The position numbers and the translations under genes are program-made. Shown in pieces: positions 33,988-42,981 of a stretch of DNA of 64,000 nt (the first letter of the stretch is position 1; each line of letters begins with the position of its first letter). The notes beneath the pieces are model-generated. The model saw only the letters and a list, made by a program, of their open reading frames with translations, had not been told where the DNA came from and made no database searches. Source of the DNA: an uncultured Lentisphaerota bacterium (GTDB lineage Bacteria; Verrucomicrobiota; Lentisphaeria; Oligosphaerales; CAITYL01); contig CAIXRA010000068.1 in assembly GCA_903921725.1 (NCBI GenBank), positions 41,720-105,719 on the forward strand, in the 5' to 3' direction.

Positions 33988-35961
33988 TCAGAGCTCGACC
34001 TGGATGCCGACCTCGATGACGCGGTTCGGCGGGATGCGGAAGAACTTGGAGGCATCCCGGGCATTGCGCGAAAGGAAGGCGAAGAGATGCTTGCGCCAGA
34101 ACCGCATGTTTTTCTCGCGGGCCAGAATCAGCGTCTCGCGGCCGAGGAAGAAGGTGACGTTCATCGGATTCAGGTCCAGCCCCTCGATGCGGATGTTCCG
34201 TAGAGCCGCCGGAATGTCCGGGTCTTCGCTGAAACCGTAGCGGAGCAGGATCTGGTGGAACCCCTCCGGCAGCACCCGCACCTGGGAACGCTCCGCCTCC
34301 GGCACGCGCGGAATGTCCTCGGTCTTGACCGTCAGCAGCACGACCTGTTCATGGATAATCTTGTTGTGCTTGAAGTTGTGGAGAAGCGTGCGCGGAATGC
34401 CGTCCGGATTGCCGGTGAGGAAGGCGGCCACGCCGGAGACGCGGTGGGGCTTCATCACCGCCACGTCCCGCAGGAAGTCACCAGTGGCGACCGCCGCGTC
34501 CACCAACTTCCGGTTGAGCAGGCCGCGCCCGCGCTGCCAGGTGGTCATGACGACGATGGAGGCCAGCGCAATGCCGAGCGGCACCCAGCCGCCGTCCTGG
34601 ACTTTCAGGAGATTAGACCCGAAAAAGGAGAGGTCAATCAGCAGGAATGGAACGGTGACCGCATACGCCGCGACCGGCGGCCAGTTCCACAGCCGGCGCA
34701 TGACCAGGAACATCAGCAACGTCGTGATCAACATGGTCAGCGAAACCGCCACGCCATAGGCGCCGGCCAGGTTGTCGGACTTCCGGAAGCCGAGCACCAG
34801 CAGCACCGTGCCGACCAGCATCAGCCAGTTGACCACCGGCAGATAGACCTGTCCGATTGTCTCCTTCGAGGTGTGGACAATGGAGAGGCGCGGGCAGTAG
34901 CCGAGCTGCACGGCCTGGCGCGTCAGGGAGAACGCCCCGGAGATGATCGCCTGCGAGGCGATGACCGTGGCCGCCGCCGCCAGCGCGACCATCGGGAAAA
35001 GGGCCCAGTGCGGCACGATGCGGTAGAAGAGGTTCTCCACCAGCGCCGGATCCTGATGCGCCAGCAGCCAGGCACCCTGCCCGCAATAGTTGAGCGTGAG
35101 CGCCGGCAGCACCAGCGTGTACCAGCCGAGGCGGATCGGGCCGGCGCCAAAATGCCCCATGTCGGCGTACAGCGCTTCGCCGCCGGTGACGGCGAGGAAG
35201 ACCGCTCCCAGCGTCACGAACCCCTGCCACTGGTTGCGCAGAAAAAACTCCACGGCATGCACGGGGTTCAACGCGGCCAGGATGGCGGGATTGAGGCAGA
35301 TCTGCCGAAGCCCCAGCGCGCCCAGCACGAAGAACCACAGCAGCATCACCGGCCCGAAGACGGTCCCCACCTTCTGCGTCCCGTACCGCTGCACCCAAAA
35401 CAGTCCGATGAGAATCACCAGCGACAGAGGCAGGATCCAATGCTCAAAAACGGAGGTGCCCACGTTCAGCCCCTCGATTGCGCTCAGCACGGAGATCGCC
35501 GGCGTGATCAGCCCGTCGCCATACAGCAACGACGCCCCGAACAGCCCCAGCATGACGACCACCAGCGGCCACCAGCGGCCAGCCTTTTCCCGGTGCACCA
35601 GCGCCATCAGCGCCAGGATACCGCCCTCGCCGCGGTTGTCCGCGCGCAGCACCAGCACCAGATATTTCACGGCGATCAGGGAGACCAGCGCCCAAAGAAT
35701 CAGGGAAATGACCCCCAGGATGTTGGCCTCCCCCACCTCGACGCCGCATCCCTTGGTGAAGCACATGCGCAGCGCGTAGAGCGGGCTGGTGCCGATGTCC
35801 CCGTACACCACCCCCAGCGCGGCCAGCGCCAGGCCGAGGACGGCTTTTTTGGAATGGCCGGACGCGGCGGCATGCGGCCCCGCCTGCGGAGAGGCGTCCG
35901 GAACCGGCACGGGGACGGAAGAAGCTGCGGCCAGCATGGAGGAAGATTGCGGTGCGTCCAT
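33988..35961 (-). CDS. kup: Kup-type potassium uptake transporter, copy 1
   Basis: A 657-residue H+/K+ symporter of the KUP/HAK family. Twelve hydrophobic helices are preceded by a soluble 37-residue N-terminus. The signature GVVYGDIGTSPLYALR marks helix 1. LRADNRGEGGILALMAL, YGDGLITPAISVLSAIEGL and VTGGEALYADMGHFG are typical pore and coupling segments. The C-terminal cytosolic domain has LLHNFKHNKIIHEQVVLLTV and ends FFRIPPNRVIEVGIQVEL. It lies 40 bp downstream of a second kup gene in the same direction. The two differ mainly in the N-terminus and loops, consistent with a tandem duplication. Confidence 0.95.
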   Translation of the reverse strand: MDAPQSSSMLAAASSVPVPVPDASPQAGPHAAASGHSKKAVLGLALAALGVVYGDIGTSPLYALRMCFTKGCGVEVGEANILGVISLILWALVSLIAVKYLVLVLRADNRGEGGILALMALVHREKAGRWWPLVVVMLGLFGASLLYGDGLITPAISVLSAIEGLNVGTSVFEHWILPLSLVILIGLFWVQRYGTQKVGTVFGPVMLLWFFVLGALGLRQICLNPAILAALNPVHAVEFFLRNQWQGFVTLGAVFLAVTGGEALYADMGHFGAGPIRLGWYTLVLPALTLNYCGQGAWLLAHQDPALVENLFYRIVPHWALFPMVALAAAATVIASQAIISGAFSLTRQAVQLGYCPRLSIVHTSKETIGQVYLPVVNWLMLVGTVLLVLGFRKSDNLAGAYGVAVSLTMLITTLLMFLVMRRLWNWPPVAAYAVTVPFLLIDLSFFGSNLLKVQDGGWVPLGIALASIVVMTTWQRGRGLLNRKLVDAAVATGDFLRDVAVMKPHRVSGVAAFLTGNPDGIPRTLLHNFKHNKIIHEQVVLLTVKTEDIPRVPEAERSQVRVLPEGFHQILLRYGFSEDPDIPAALRNIRIEGLDLNPMNVTFFLGRETLILAREKNMRFWRKHLFAFLSRNARDASKFFRIPPNRVIEVGIQVEL

Positions 35962-36001
35962 GCGGTGCCGGCTCCTATGCCGGCGGGCGGGAAAAGGGGT
36001 G

Positions 36002-37912
36002 TCAGAGTTCGACCTGGATGCCGATTTCGATTACGCGGTTGGGCGGAAGTCGGAAGAACTTGGAGGCGTCCCGCGCGTTCTTCGAAAGGAAGGAGAACAG
36101 GTGCTTGCGCCACGGCCGCATGTTGTTTTCGCGCCCCAGGATCAGCGTCTCGCGGCCGAGGAAGAAGGTGACGCGCATCGGATCCAGGTCCAGTCCCTCA
36201 ACCTTCAGGTTGCGGAGAAGCGCGGCCAGATTCGGATCCTCGACAAAGCCGTAGCGCACCGTAATCCGCGTAAATCCGGACTCCATGCGCTCGACCGACA
36301 CGCGCTCCGCCTCCGGAATCCGCGGGATTTCCTCGTTATTCACCGTCAGCAGGATGATGTCCCGGTGCAACACCATGTTGTGTTTGAAGTTGTGCAGCAG
36401 CGTACGCGGGACGACGTTGGCCGCGCCGGTGAGGAACACCGCCGTGCCCGGCACCCGCATCGGCTTGCTACGGGCAATCTCCTCGATGAACAGCGGCAGC
36501 GGCAGGCTCTCCGACGCCAGCTTGCGGCTGAGGATTTCCCGCCCGCGGTGCCAGGTCATCATGACCGTGAACATGACGACCCCCACGCTCAACCCCACCC
36601 AGCCACCGTACGGAATCTTCAGGATGTTCGAGGTGAAGAAGGCGGCGTCCAGCAGGAAAATCGGCAGCATGACCACAGCCACCAGCAACGGATGCCAGCG
36701 CCACTGGCGGAGCATGAACACCGTCATCATCACCGACGTCAGCAGCATCGTCATCGAGACCGCCAGACCGTACGCCCCTGCCAGATCATCCGATTTCCGG
36801 AACCCCAGCACCAGCGCCACCGTGCCCACCAGCAGCATGCCGTTGACCGCCGGCAGATAGACTTGGCCGATTGTCGCCTCCGATGTGTGGACGATGGTCA
36901 CCCGCGGGCAGAAGCCGAGCTGCAGCGCCTGCCGCGTCAGCGAGAACGCGCCGGAAATCACCGCCTGTGAGGCAATCACCGTCGCCGCCGTCGCCAGAAT
37001 CAGCAGCGGATACAGCGCCCATTCCGGTGCGAGCTTGAACAGCAAGTTGCTGGTCGCCGCCGAGATCGCCGGCTGCGTCGCCTCCGACGGCAGGTGCTGG
37101 AGAAGGTACGCTCCCTGCCCGAAATAGTTCAGCAGCAGGCACGGCAGCACCAGCGTGAACCAGCCGATGCGGATCGGCAACCGCCCGAAATGCCCCATGT
37201 CCAGATACAGGTTCTCACCACCGGTCAGACAGAGGAAGACCGTGCCCATGGTGACAAATGCGTGGAACTTGTGGTCCAGGAAAAACTGCATGCCATGCGC
37301 CGGGTTCACCGCCGCCAGGACGGCCGGATTCCGCAGAATGTGGGGGATTCCCAGCACGGCGATGGTCAGAAACCAAAGCACCATCACCGGCCCGAACACG
37401 GAACCCACCTTCTGCGAGCCGTGCTTCTGGAACCAGAACAGGCCGACCAGGATGACCAGCGCCAGCGGGATAATCAGGTGCCCGAACGCCGGAGCCGCCA
37501 CTTCCAGCCCCTCCACCGCGCTCAGCACGGAGATCGCCGGTGTGATCAGCCCGTCGCCGTACAGCAGCGCCGCCCCGAACAGCCCTATCGCCACCACCAG
37601 GAACGCACCCCGGCCCTCCATGCCCGGACTCTTCCGCCGCACCAGTGCCATCAGCGCCAGAATGCCGCCCTCGCCGCGGTTGTCCGCACGCAGGACGAGC
37701 GCCAGGTACTTGACGGTGATCAGGCCGGCCAGCGACCAGAAAATGAGGGACAGCACCCCCAGGATCGCCGCCTCGGTCGGCGGCGTGGCCGCGTTGAAAC
37801 AGAGGCGGAAGGCATACAGCGGGCTCGTCCCGATGTCGCCGTACACCACACCAAGCGCCGCCACGCTCAACGCGAACAGCATGCGTTTTGAATTTGAGCC
37901 GGTCGTTTCCAT
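36002..37912 (-). CDS. kup: Kup-type potassium uptake transporter, copy 2
   Basis: A 636-residue paralogue of the downstream Kup. Its N-terminus is short (METTGSNSKRMLFAL), followed by GVVYGDIGTSPLYAFR, LRADNRGEGGILALMAL, YGDGLITPAISVLSAVEGL and LTGGENLYLDMGHFG. The C-terminus LFSFLSKNARDASKFFRLPP then NRVIEIGIQVEL is almost identical to copy 1. ATG 37912 gives the family N-terminus; the frame continuing to 38032 is rejected because it adds a non-family arginine-rich stretch. Duplicated kup suggests a need for graded potassium affinity or for acid conditions, where Kup works best; this is inference. Confidence 0.95.
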   Translation of the reverse strand: METTGSNSKRMLFALSVAALGVVYGDIGTSPLYAFRLCFNAATPPTEAAILGVLSLIFWSLAGLITVKYLALVLRADNRGEGGILALMALVRRKSPGMEGRGAFLVVAIGLFGAALLYGDGLITPAISVLSAVEGLEVAAPAFGHLIIPLALVILVGLFWFQKHGSQKVGSVFGPVMVLWFLTIAVLGIPHILRNPAVLAAVNPAHGMQFFLDHKFHAFVTMGTVFLCLTGGENLYLDMGHFGRLPIRIGWFTLVLPCLLLNYFGQGAYLLQHLPSEATQPAISAATSNLLFKLAPEWALYPLLILATAATVIASQAVISGAFSLTRQALQLGFCPRVTIVHTSEATIGQVYLPAVNGMLLVGTVALVLGFRKSDDLAGAYGLAVSMTMLLTSVMMTVFMLRQWRWHPLLVAVVMLPIFLLDAAFFTSNILKIPYGGWVGLSVGVVMFTVMMTWHRGREILSRKLASESLPLPLFIEEIARSKPMRVPGTAVFLTGAANVVPRTLLHNFKHNMVLHRDIILLTVNNEEIPRIPEAERVSVERMESGFTRITVRYGFVEDPNLAALLRNLKVEGLDLDPMRVTFFLGRETLILGRENNMRPWRKHLFSFLSKNARDASKFFRLPPNRVIEIGIQVEL

Positions 37913-38174
37913 AAGCGGATGCAACAGCGGCTCCCGGCGAGTTCCGCCGCGGCCAACCGCGCACCCAACAAAAAAGCCCTCCCAACGGGAAGGCCTTCTC
38001 CTTTTTGTTCCGCCACTTGCGCGGACACCCATTACTTTACCGTCGCATGCGGATTTCGCAACTCTGGTCGCACAACCGTCTGCGCATGCTCGCGAGAGCC
38101 GCCCGCTGGTTCGGCATTGCCACGCCCGCGCCCTCCCCCATATTGCGCCGGCGGAAATTTGACGGCGTCACGCT

Positions 38175-38202
38175 TTGCTTTCACCGTTTTGCATTCATAT
38201 TT
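38175..38202 (+). promoter_or_regulatory. Candidate promoter of the ABC-F gene
   Basis: TTGCTT, a 16-bp spacer and ATATTT in the 377-bp divergent region between kup copy 2 and the ABC-F gene. The -10 match is weak. The rest of that region holds only an imperfect hairpin near 37975-38005. Confidence 0.35.
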
Positions 38203-38289
38203 CCCGGTTCCGTTACACCGCGCACTCCTCCGCCTCTTGTCTTGATGTTTGCGCCCCGACATTCCGCCGCCCAACGCCAGGAGTTCCCC

Positions 38290-39963
38290 ATGCCCCCGCA
38301 ATTCGTCTTCCAGATGATGAACGTGTCGAAGTTCTACAACGACAAGCCGATCCTCCAGGAGATCAGCCTGTCGTTCTACTACGGCGCCAAGATCGGCATC
38401 GTCGGCGAGAACGGCTCCGGCAAATCCACGCTGCTGCGCATCATGGCCGGCGTGGACGCCGACATCATGGGCGCCGCGCAGCTCTCCAAAAACATGCGCG
38501 TCTGCTACGTCCCGCAGGAACCCCAGCTCAACCCCGCCAAGACCGTCCGCGGCAACCTCGAGGAGGCGATGAAGCCGGTCCAGGATCTCGTCAACCGTTA
38601 CGACGAGGTCTGCAACAGGATGGGCGAAAAAATCACCGAGGCGGAGATGGAGAAGCTCGGCAACGAAATGGACCGGCTCCAGACCGAGATCGACAAGGTC
38701 AACGGCTGGGAGATCGACCGCATGCTCGACATCGCCTCCGATGCGCTGGTGCTGCCGCCGGACGATGCGGACGTGACCAAGCTCTCGGGCGGCGAGCGCC
38801 GCCGCGTCGCCCTCTGCAAGGCGCTGCTCGAAAAACCCGACCTGCTGCTGCTCGACGAACCGACCAACCACCTTGACGCCGAGACCGTCGCCTGGCTCGA
38901 GAAAACCCTGCGCGAGTACGAAGGCACCGTCATCATCGTCACCCACGACCGTTACTTCCTCGACAACATTACCAAGTGGATCCTGGAACTGGAGAACACC
39001 CGCGGCATCCCGTTCGAGGGCAACTACTCCTCCTGGCTCAAGCAGAAGTCCGACCTGCTCCGCCTCCGCGAGAAGTCGGAGAGCAACCGCCAGAAGACGC
39101 TCCAGAAGGAGCTGGAGTGGATCAGCTCCAGCCCCACCGGCCGCATCAAGAAACAGCAGGCGCGAATCAGCCGCTACGAAGAGATGGCCAGCCAGAAGTT
39201 CGAGCTGCAGAAGGACGACTGCATCATCCAGATCGCCCCCGGGCCGCGCCTCGGCAACAAGGTGCTGAACGTCAAGGGCTTGAGCAAAGGCTACGGCGGC
39301 GTCACGCTCCTCGACAACGTCGAGTTCAGCCTGCCCCCCGGCGGCATCGTCGGCATCGTCGGCCCCAACGGCGCGGGCAAGACCACCCTCTTCCGCATGA
39401 TCACCGGCCAGGAAAAGCCCGACACCGGCACGCTCGAAGTCGGCGAAACCGTCAAGCTCGCCCATGTGGACCAGCACCGCGACTCGCTCAACGACGCCAA
39501 GACCATCTACGAGGAGATCACCGGCGGCGAGGAGGAGATCAGCCTCGGCGACCGCACCATCAACGGCCGCGCCTACTGCTCCCGCTTCAATTTCCGCGGC
39601 CCGCAGCAGCAGAAGAAGGTTGGGCAGCTCTCCGGCGGCGAACGCAACCGCGTCCACCTCGCCAAACTCCTGCGCGCCGGCGGCAACCTGCTGCTGCTGG
39701 ACGAACCGACCAACGACCTCGATGTCAACACCATGCGCTCGCTCGAGGAAGGGCTTCTCGACTTCCCCGGCTGCGCCATGGTCATCAGCCATGACCGCTT
39801 CTTCCTCGACCGCATCTGCACGCACCTGCTGGTCTTCGAGGGCGACGGCAAGCTCAAGTGGTTCGAGGGCAACTTCCAGGCCTACGAGGAGAAGATGCTC
39901 GCCGCGGACGCCGAACACCTGCTCCACCGCCGCTCGCACTACAAAAAGCTGAAGCTGGCGTGA
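38290..39963 (+). CDS. ettA: Energy-dependent translational throttle protein EttA (ABC-F)
   Basis: A 557-residue cytosolic ABC-F ATPase that binds the ribosomal exit-site region and gates elongation by ATP level. It has two ABC domains: Walker A GENGSGKS with signature LSGGERRRV and Walker B LLLLDEPTNHLD, then GPNGAGKT, LSGGERNRV and LLLLDEPTNDLD. The interdomain linker (QKSDLLRLREKSESNRQKTL) and the arm insertion in domain 1 are visible, and YRFNF-like SRFNFRGPQQQKKVGQLS is typical of EttA. No transmembrane segment is present. ATG 38290 gives the family start MPPQFVFQMMNVSKFY; the frame from 38005 is longer but unsupported. Confidence 0.94.
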   Translation: MPPQFVFQMMNVSKFYNDKPILQEISLSFYYGAKIGIVGENGSGKSTLLRIMAGVDADIMGAAQLSKNMRVCYVPQEPQLNPAKTVRGNLEEAMKPVQDLVNRYDEVCNRMGEKITEAEMEKLGNEMDRLQTEIDKVNGWEIDRMLDIASDALVLPPDDADVTKLSGGERRRVALCKALLEKPDLLLLDEPTNHLDAETVAWLEKTLREYEGTVIIVTHDRYFLDNITKWILELENTRGIPFEGNYSSWLKQKSDLLRLREKSESNRQKTLQKELEWISSSPTGRIKKQQARISRYEEMASQKFELQKDDCIIQIAPGPRLGNKVLNVKGLSKGYGGVTLLDNVEFSLPPGGIVGIVGPNGAGKTTLFRMITGQEKPDTGTLEVGETVKLAHVDQHRDSLNDAKTIYEEITGGEEEISLGDRTINGRAYCSRFNFRGPQQQKKVGQLSGGERNRVHLAKLLRAGGNLLLLDEPTNDLDVNTMRSLEEGLLDFPGCAMVISHDRFFLDRICTHLLVFEGDGKLKWFEGNFQAYEEKMLAADAEHLLHRRSHYKKLKLA

Positions 39964-40088
39964 GCCGGCAAGGCGCGGGCGGCGGAAGACTTTCCGCGCC
40001 CGTCCCGCAGGAGGCTTCAGGGCCGTTCACGTTAAACGGCTCAAGCGCCTGCGCCGTTTGATGCGGGCTGTTTCCCGAACCGTCCGAA

Positions 40089-41345
40089 CTATTCCGTATC
40101 CCTGCGCCACTGCCCGCGCCGGAGAATTCCCGCGCCAAACTTCCGCCGCAGGTCATCCACCGTCCGGTCCAGCCGTGTCCGCGCCGCCCTACCCGACGCC
40201 CCGGTTTCCGGACCGGTTCCGTCCGCGGACTCCGCAAGTAGCTGGAGCTGCACGGGTTCGCCGGACGTGCCGTCCCCCTGCCCGGCCGCCGTCAGATTCG
40301 TCACGCCGAAGCCCAGCAGACGCACCGGCCGCGCCACCTTTTCCCCTTCAAACAGCGCAAGCGCAAGCCGGATCAGCTCCGCGTCCCCGTCTGCCGGTGG
40401 CCGCAGCGGGCGCTGCCGCGTAATCGTGCGGAAATCGCCGAAGCGTATTTTGACCTGCACGGTTCCGGCCCTTTTCCCCGCCGCCCGCAGCCGCCGCCCC
40501 ACCTGCTCCGCCAACTCCAGCAACGCCTGCCGCTGCACGCCGCCGTCCGCGCAGTCCTCGCCGAAAGTCCTCTCGTTGGAAATGCCCTTTTCCTCCTGCC
40601 TGCCGGCCTCCACCGTACGGTCGTCCTCGCCGCGCGCCAGATGCCAGACGTGTGCGCCAAGCGCCGGGGAGCCGAGCAGCCGCGCCAGATCCGCCTCCGT
40701 CCGCGCCTGGATGTCGCCGATGGTGCGGATGCCGAAGCGGTGCAGTTCCGCCTCCGTGACCTTGCCCACGCCCCAGATCCGCCCGACCGGCAGCGGCTTG
40801 AGGAAGTCGCGGACGGCGGCAGGCTCGGACGGCACGACGGTGAGGCCGTCCGGCTTGTGCAGGTCGCTGGCGAGTTTGGCCAGAAACTTGTTCGCTGCGA
40901 CGCCGACCGAGGCCGTCAGCCCCAATTCGTCGCGGATGAGGGTTTTCAGGTGGCGCGCCACCGCCTCCGCCGACGGCCAGCGCTTCAGAACCCCCGTCAC
41001 GTCCAGGAACGCCTCGTCGATTGAAACCGGCTCCACCTCCGGCGTCACCGTCTCCAAAATCGCCATGATCCGCCGCGAAATCTCCGTGTAGCGCTCCATG
41101 CGCGGCGGCAGGAAGACCGCCTTCGGGCAGAGCTGGAAGGCGGTGCGCGACGGCATGGCGGAATGCACCCCGAACTTGCGCGCCTCGTACGAGCAGGTGG
41201 ACACCACGCCGCGCTTGTTCGGCGGCGACCCCACCACCAGCGGCAGCCCCTTCAGCGACGGCTTGTCCAGCACCTCGACCGCGGCGAAGAACGCGTCCAT
41301 GTCCAAGTGCAGGATCGTCCGCTGCTTTTTCCCGCCGCCATCCAT
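40089..41345 (-). CDS. dinB: DNA polymerase IV (Y-family)
   Basis: A 418-residue translesion polymerase. The catalytic palm shows LHLDMDAFFAAVEV (first Asp pair) and EPVSIDEAFLDVTG (second Asp and Glu). CSYEARKFGVHSAMPSRTA and VGVAANKFLAKLASD are fingers and thumb segments, followed by helix-hairpin-helix DNA binding (RIWGVGKVTEAELHRFGI) and the little-finger domain (RTFGEDCADGG onward). The C-terminal tail of about 60 residues after RPVRLLGFGVTNL carries no clear beta-clamp motif by eye. It copies damaged DNA without proofreading. It lies downstream of the AbiEii toxin gene in the same direction, 38 bp apart. Confidence 0.95.
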   Translation of the reverse strand: MDGGGKKQRTILHLDMDAFFAAVEVLDKPSLKGLPLVVGSPPNKRGVVSTCSYEARKFGVHSAMPSRTAFQLCPKAVFLPPRMERYTEISRRIMAILETVTPEVEPVSIDEAFLDVTGVLKRWPSAEAVARHLKTLIRDELGLTASVGVAANKFLAKLASDLHKPDGLTVVPSEPAAVRDFLKPLPVGRIWGVGKVTEAELHRFGIRTIGDIQARTEADLARLLGSPALGAHVWHLARGEDDRTVEAGRQEEKGISNERTFGEDCADGGVQRQALLELAEQVGRRLRAAGKRAGTVQVKIRFGDFRTITRQRPLRPPADGDAELIRLALALFEGEKVARPVRLLGFGVTNLTAAGQGDGTSGEPVQLQLLAESADGTGPETGASGRAARTRLDRTVDDLRRKFGAGILRRGQWRRDTE

Positions 41346-41383
41346 AAACCCGGATCTTCCTGATCAACCGATCATTGCCGGCA

Positions 41384-41980
41384 TCACATATTTCGTCCGC
41401 AATCCCGCACGGCATTCTGGATGCACGCCTTGACGGTGTCCCAGTTCATCGGCTTTAACATGACCGGCATGGGTTCTTCTTCGGCATCGTCGAAAAATAC
41501 CAGGCTTCGCAAGATCAGATATTCGGATCCCGCCGGATATTTCTGCTTGTAAAGCGTCAGCATCTGGGGCAACGTAAACAGCTCCAGCAAGAACGCCAGA
41601 TCCATGAAATCTTTCCGGCTGCCGCGATTGTTGACTGCTTCCAGCTTCATGGCAACAATATCGGGGATTCCGGCACAGCGGATGCCATCCTCTTCAAGCG
41701 GATCGGCAAGCCAGTCGGCGGGCTGGGTGATGAAATCAACCTTGATGCCGTCAATCTCGAAAAATTGCAGCCGTGTTTTGCCTGCCGTCTTCTCGGCTTT
41801 TCCGCAGGCGCCCAGCAGGGATGTGAGGTCGAGTTGTTCGTCCCAAGTGCCGAAAATGTCCAAATCAACGGACAACCGGTTCCCCAACTGCAAGGCCAAG
41901 GCGGTGCCACCCGCAAGACGTGTTTGCTTCAGCTCAGGCAGCGCCAGTGTGTCGGATGTGACTGCTTCCAAGTGTAACAT
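41384..41980 (-). CDS. AbiEii family nucleotidyltransferase toxin
   Basis: A 198-residue protein of the AbiEii/DUF1814 nucleotidyltransferase family. The fingerprint LAGGTALALQLGNRLSVDLD contains the GG-x-A-L-x-L and R-x-S-x-D-x-D motif, the two Asp of which bind metal. A later VKADFI-like segment IKVDFITQPADWLADP and MKLEAVNNRGSRKDFMDLAF follow, as in type IV toxins that nucleotidylate tRNA or other targets. Its start overlaps the antitoxin gene by 52 bp (41929-41980), strongly suggesting one toxin-antitoxin unit. ATG 41980 fits the motif position; an in-frame ATG at 42091 would extend it through the antitoxin gene. Confidence 0.87.
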   Translation of the reverse strand: MLHLEAVTSDTLALPELKQTRLAGGTALALQLGNRLSVDLDIFGTWDEQLDLTSLLGACGKAEKTAGKTRLQFFEIDGIKVDFITQPADWLADPLEEDGIRCAGIPDIVAMKLEAVNNRGSRKDFMDLAFLLELFTLPQMLTLYKQKYPAGSEYLILRSLVFFDDAEEEPMPVMLKPMNWDTVKACIQNAVRDCGRNM

Positions 41981-42237
41981 CGAAACGTCTCCTTGGCGAT
42001 GTTCCCGACACAGGCAATGAAAGCAAGCGCCATCGGCTCCAGAGCCCGGAGTTGCTGGGCGATGCTGACAACGCCGTCCACCGTGTAGCACTGCTTCAAC
42101 AACCGCCAGTCATCCAGGGTGCCGCGCTCCAGTACGCGCTGGACGATGAATTTCTTGTGGGCGGACAGGTCGAGCGTGCCCCGGTCAACATCCCAAAAGA
42201 GGCTTGCCGAAAATTTGTTGATCTCAGAATTATTCAT
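41929..42237 (-). CDS. DUF6922-type antitoxin-like protein
   Basis: A 102-residue protein. Its N-terminus FSASLFWDVDRGTLDLSAHK then KFIVQRVLERGTLDDWRLLK matches the DUF6922 pattern (FWDVD, IxRVLE, GxxxDW), and the C-terminal half (LRALEPMALAFIACVGNIAK) ends near WRCLS. Proteins of this type commonly precede an AbiEii nucleotidyltransferase and act as the antitoxin. Here it precedes and overlaps one. The mode of neutralisation (protein binding or autoregulation) is not evident. The toxin-antitoxin call rests on family pairing and the overlap. Confidence 0.82.
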   Translation of the reverse strand: MNNSEINKFSASLFWDVDRGTLDLSAHKKFIVQRVLERGTLDDWRLLKQCYTVDGVVSIAQQLRALEPMALAFIACVGNIAKETFRCYTWKQSHPTHWRCLS

Positions 42238-42518
42238 CCGAATTCCGCTTCCGTTTCACGTTTCGTCCGTGAATATAGCCGACATCAGCCGAACGCCACA
42301 GCCGCTGGAGACTTTCCTGCGAACACATGGCACAATCTTACCGGCCACCGGCAGAAAAGGAAAATGCCAGCCCGGAAAATGGAGGACGCAGAGGACAACG
42401 GCTGGCACGCGGCGACCGGGGACGATCGCGCCAACTTCCCGTCTTTTCCCCACACCAACGTTCAGGTTGTGCCGTTGGTGTTCAGGCGGCAGCAGCCGGT
42501 TGTTGTCTCTGTTTTCGA

Positions 42519-42863
42519 TCAGTGACCGATTTTTTCGACGATCCATGGAGGCTGCCCGGCCTCGATTGCCTTAACGACTTCGGATGGGAGTCCATTCCGT
42601 TCCGTCCAGTATACCATTATCTCGGGGCTAAAAAATCTGAACGCATCCCAACTCTGAATGTAGACTCGGCCTTGTGTGGCACCGATATATTCGGCGTATT
42701 GTACGGTGCTGGGCGGCGAACCAATCCGCCGCGCCACTTTCAGAAAATCCTCCCGGTCGAGGTGCTTCATGGAACAGCACCCCTGCACAAGAAGCAACAG
42801 ACAGAAGGTGGATGCCCTCACGATGAGCACATGCTTGAGAGGCAATAGTCCCGATTTCTTCAT
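42519..42863 (-). CDS. Small lipoprotein of unknown function
   Basis: A 114-residue protein with a lipoprotein signal: MKKSGLLPLKHVLIVRASTF then CLLLLVQGCCSM, lipobox LVQGC with Cys33 or the following Cys34 as the lipidated residue. The mature part (DREDFLKVARRIGSPPSTVQ and EIMVYWTERNGLPSEVVKAI) has no family I recognise. ATG 42863 follows GGAG 6 nt ahead; the frame extends further upstream but that part lacks signal character. The 281 bp between this gene and the antitoxin hold no supported gene. It is not clearly linked to its neighbours. Confidence 0.7.
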   Translation of the reverse strand: MKKSGLLPLKHVLIVRASTFCLLLLVQGCCSMKHLDREDFLKVARRIGSPPSTVQYAEYIGATQGRVYIQSWDAFRFFSPEIMVYWTERNGLPSEVVKAIEAGQPPWIVEKIGH

Positions 42864-42918
42864 GACTTCTCCGAGGTAACACGGGATGCGGGTACAGTAT
42901 TGTGCTCTCAAGCCAGGG

Positions 42919-42957
42919 TTTCAATCTCCGTGCGCTCTGTGCCCTCTGTGGCAAAAA
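42919..42957. repeat. Dispersed CACAGAGG-type repeat element
   Basis: On the minus strand the sequence GCCACAGAGGGCACAGAGCG then CACGGAGATTGAAA, a simple alternating CACAGAG motif. Elements of this kind are common in related bacteria as intergenic repeats. It lies just past the hisC stop, so a role in termination or mRNA stability is possible. Only one copy is seen here. Confidence 0.55.
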
Positions 42958-42981
42958 ACGCGATGCCACAGGAGAACGCAG

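Noticed and set aside
41384..42237. Prophage remnant
   Set aside because: A toxin-antitoxin pair alone, with no integrase, capsid, tail or att-like direct repeats nearby.
42238..42518. Gene between antitoxin and lipoprotein
   Set aside because: Frames are short and without ribosome sites or family motifs; possibly repeat-derived DNA.
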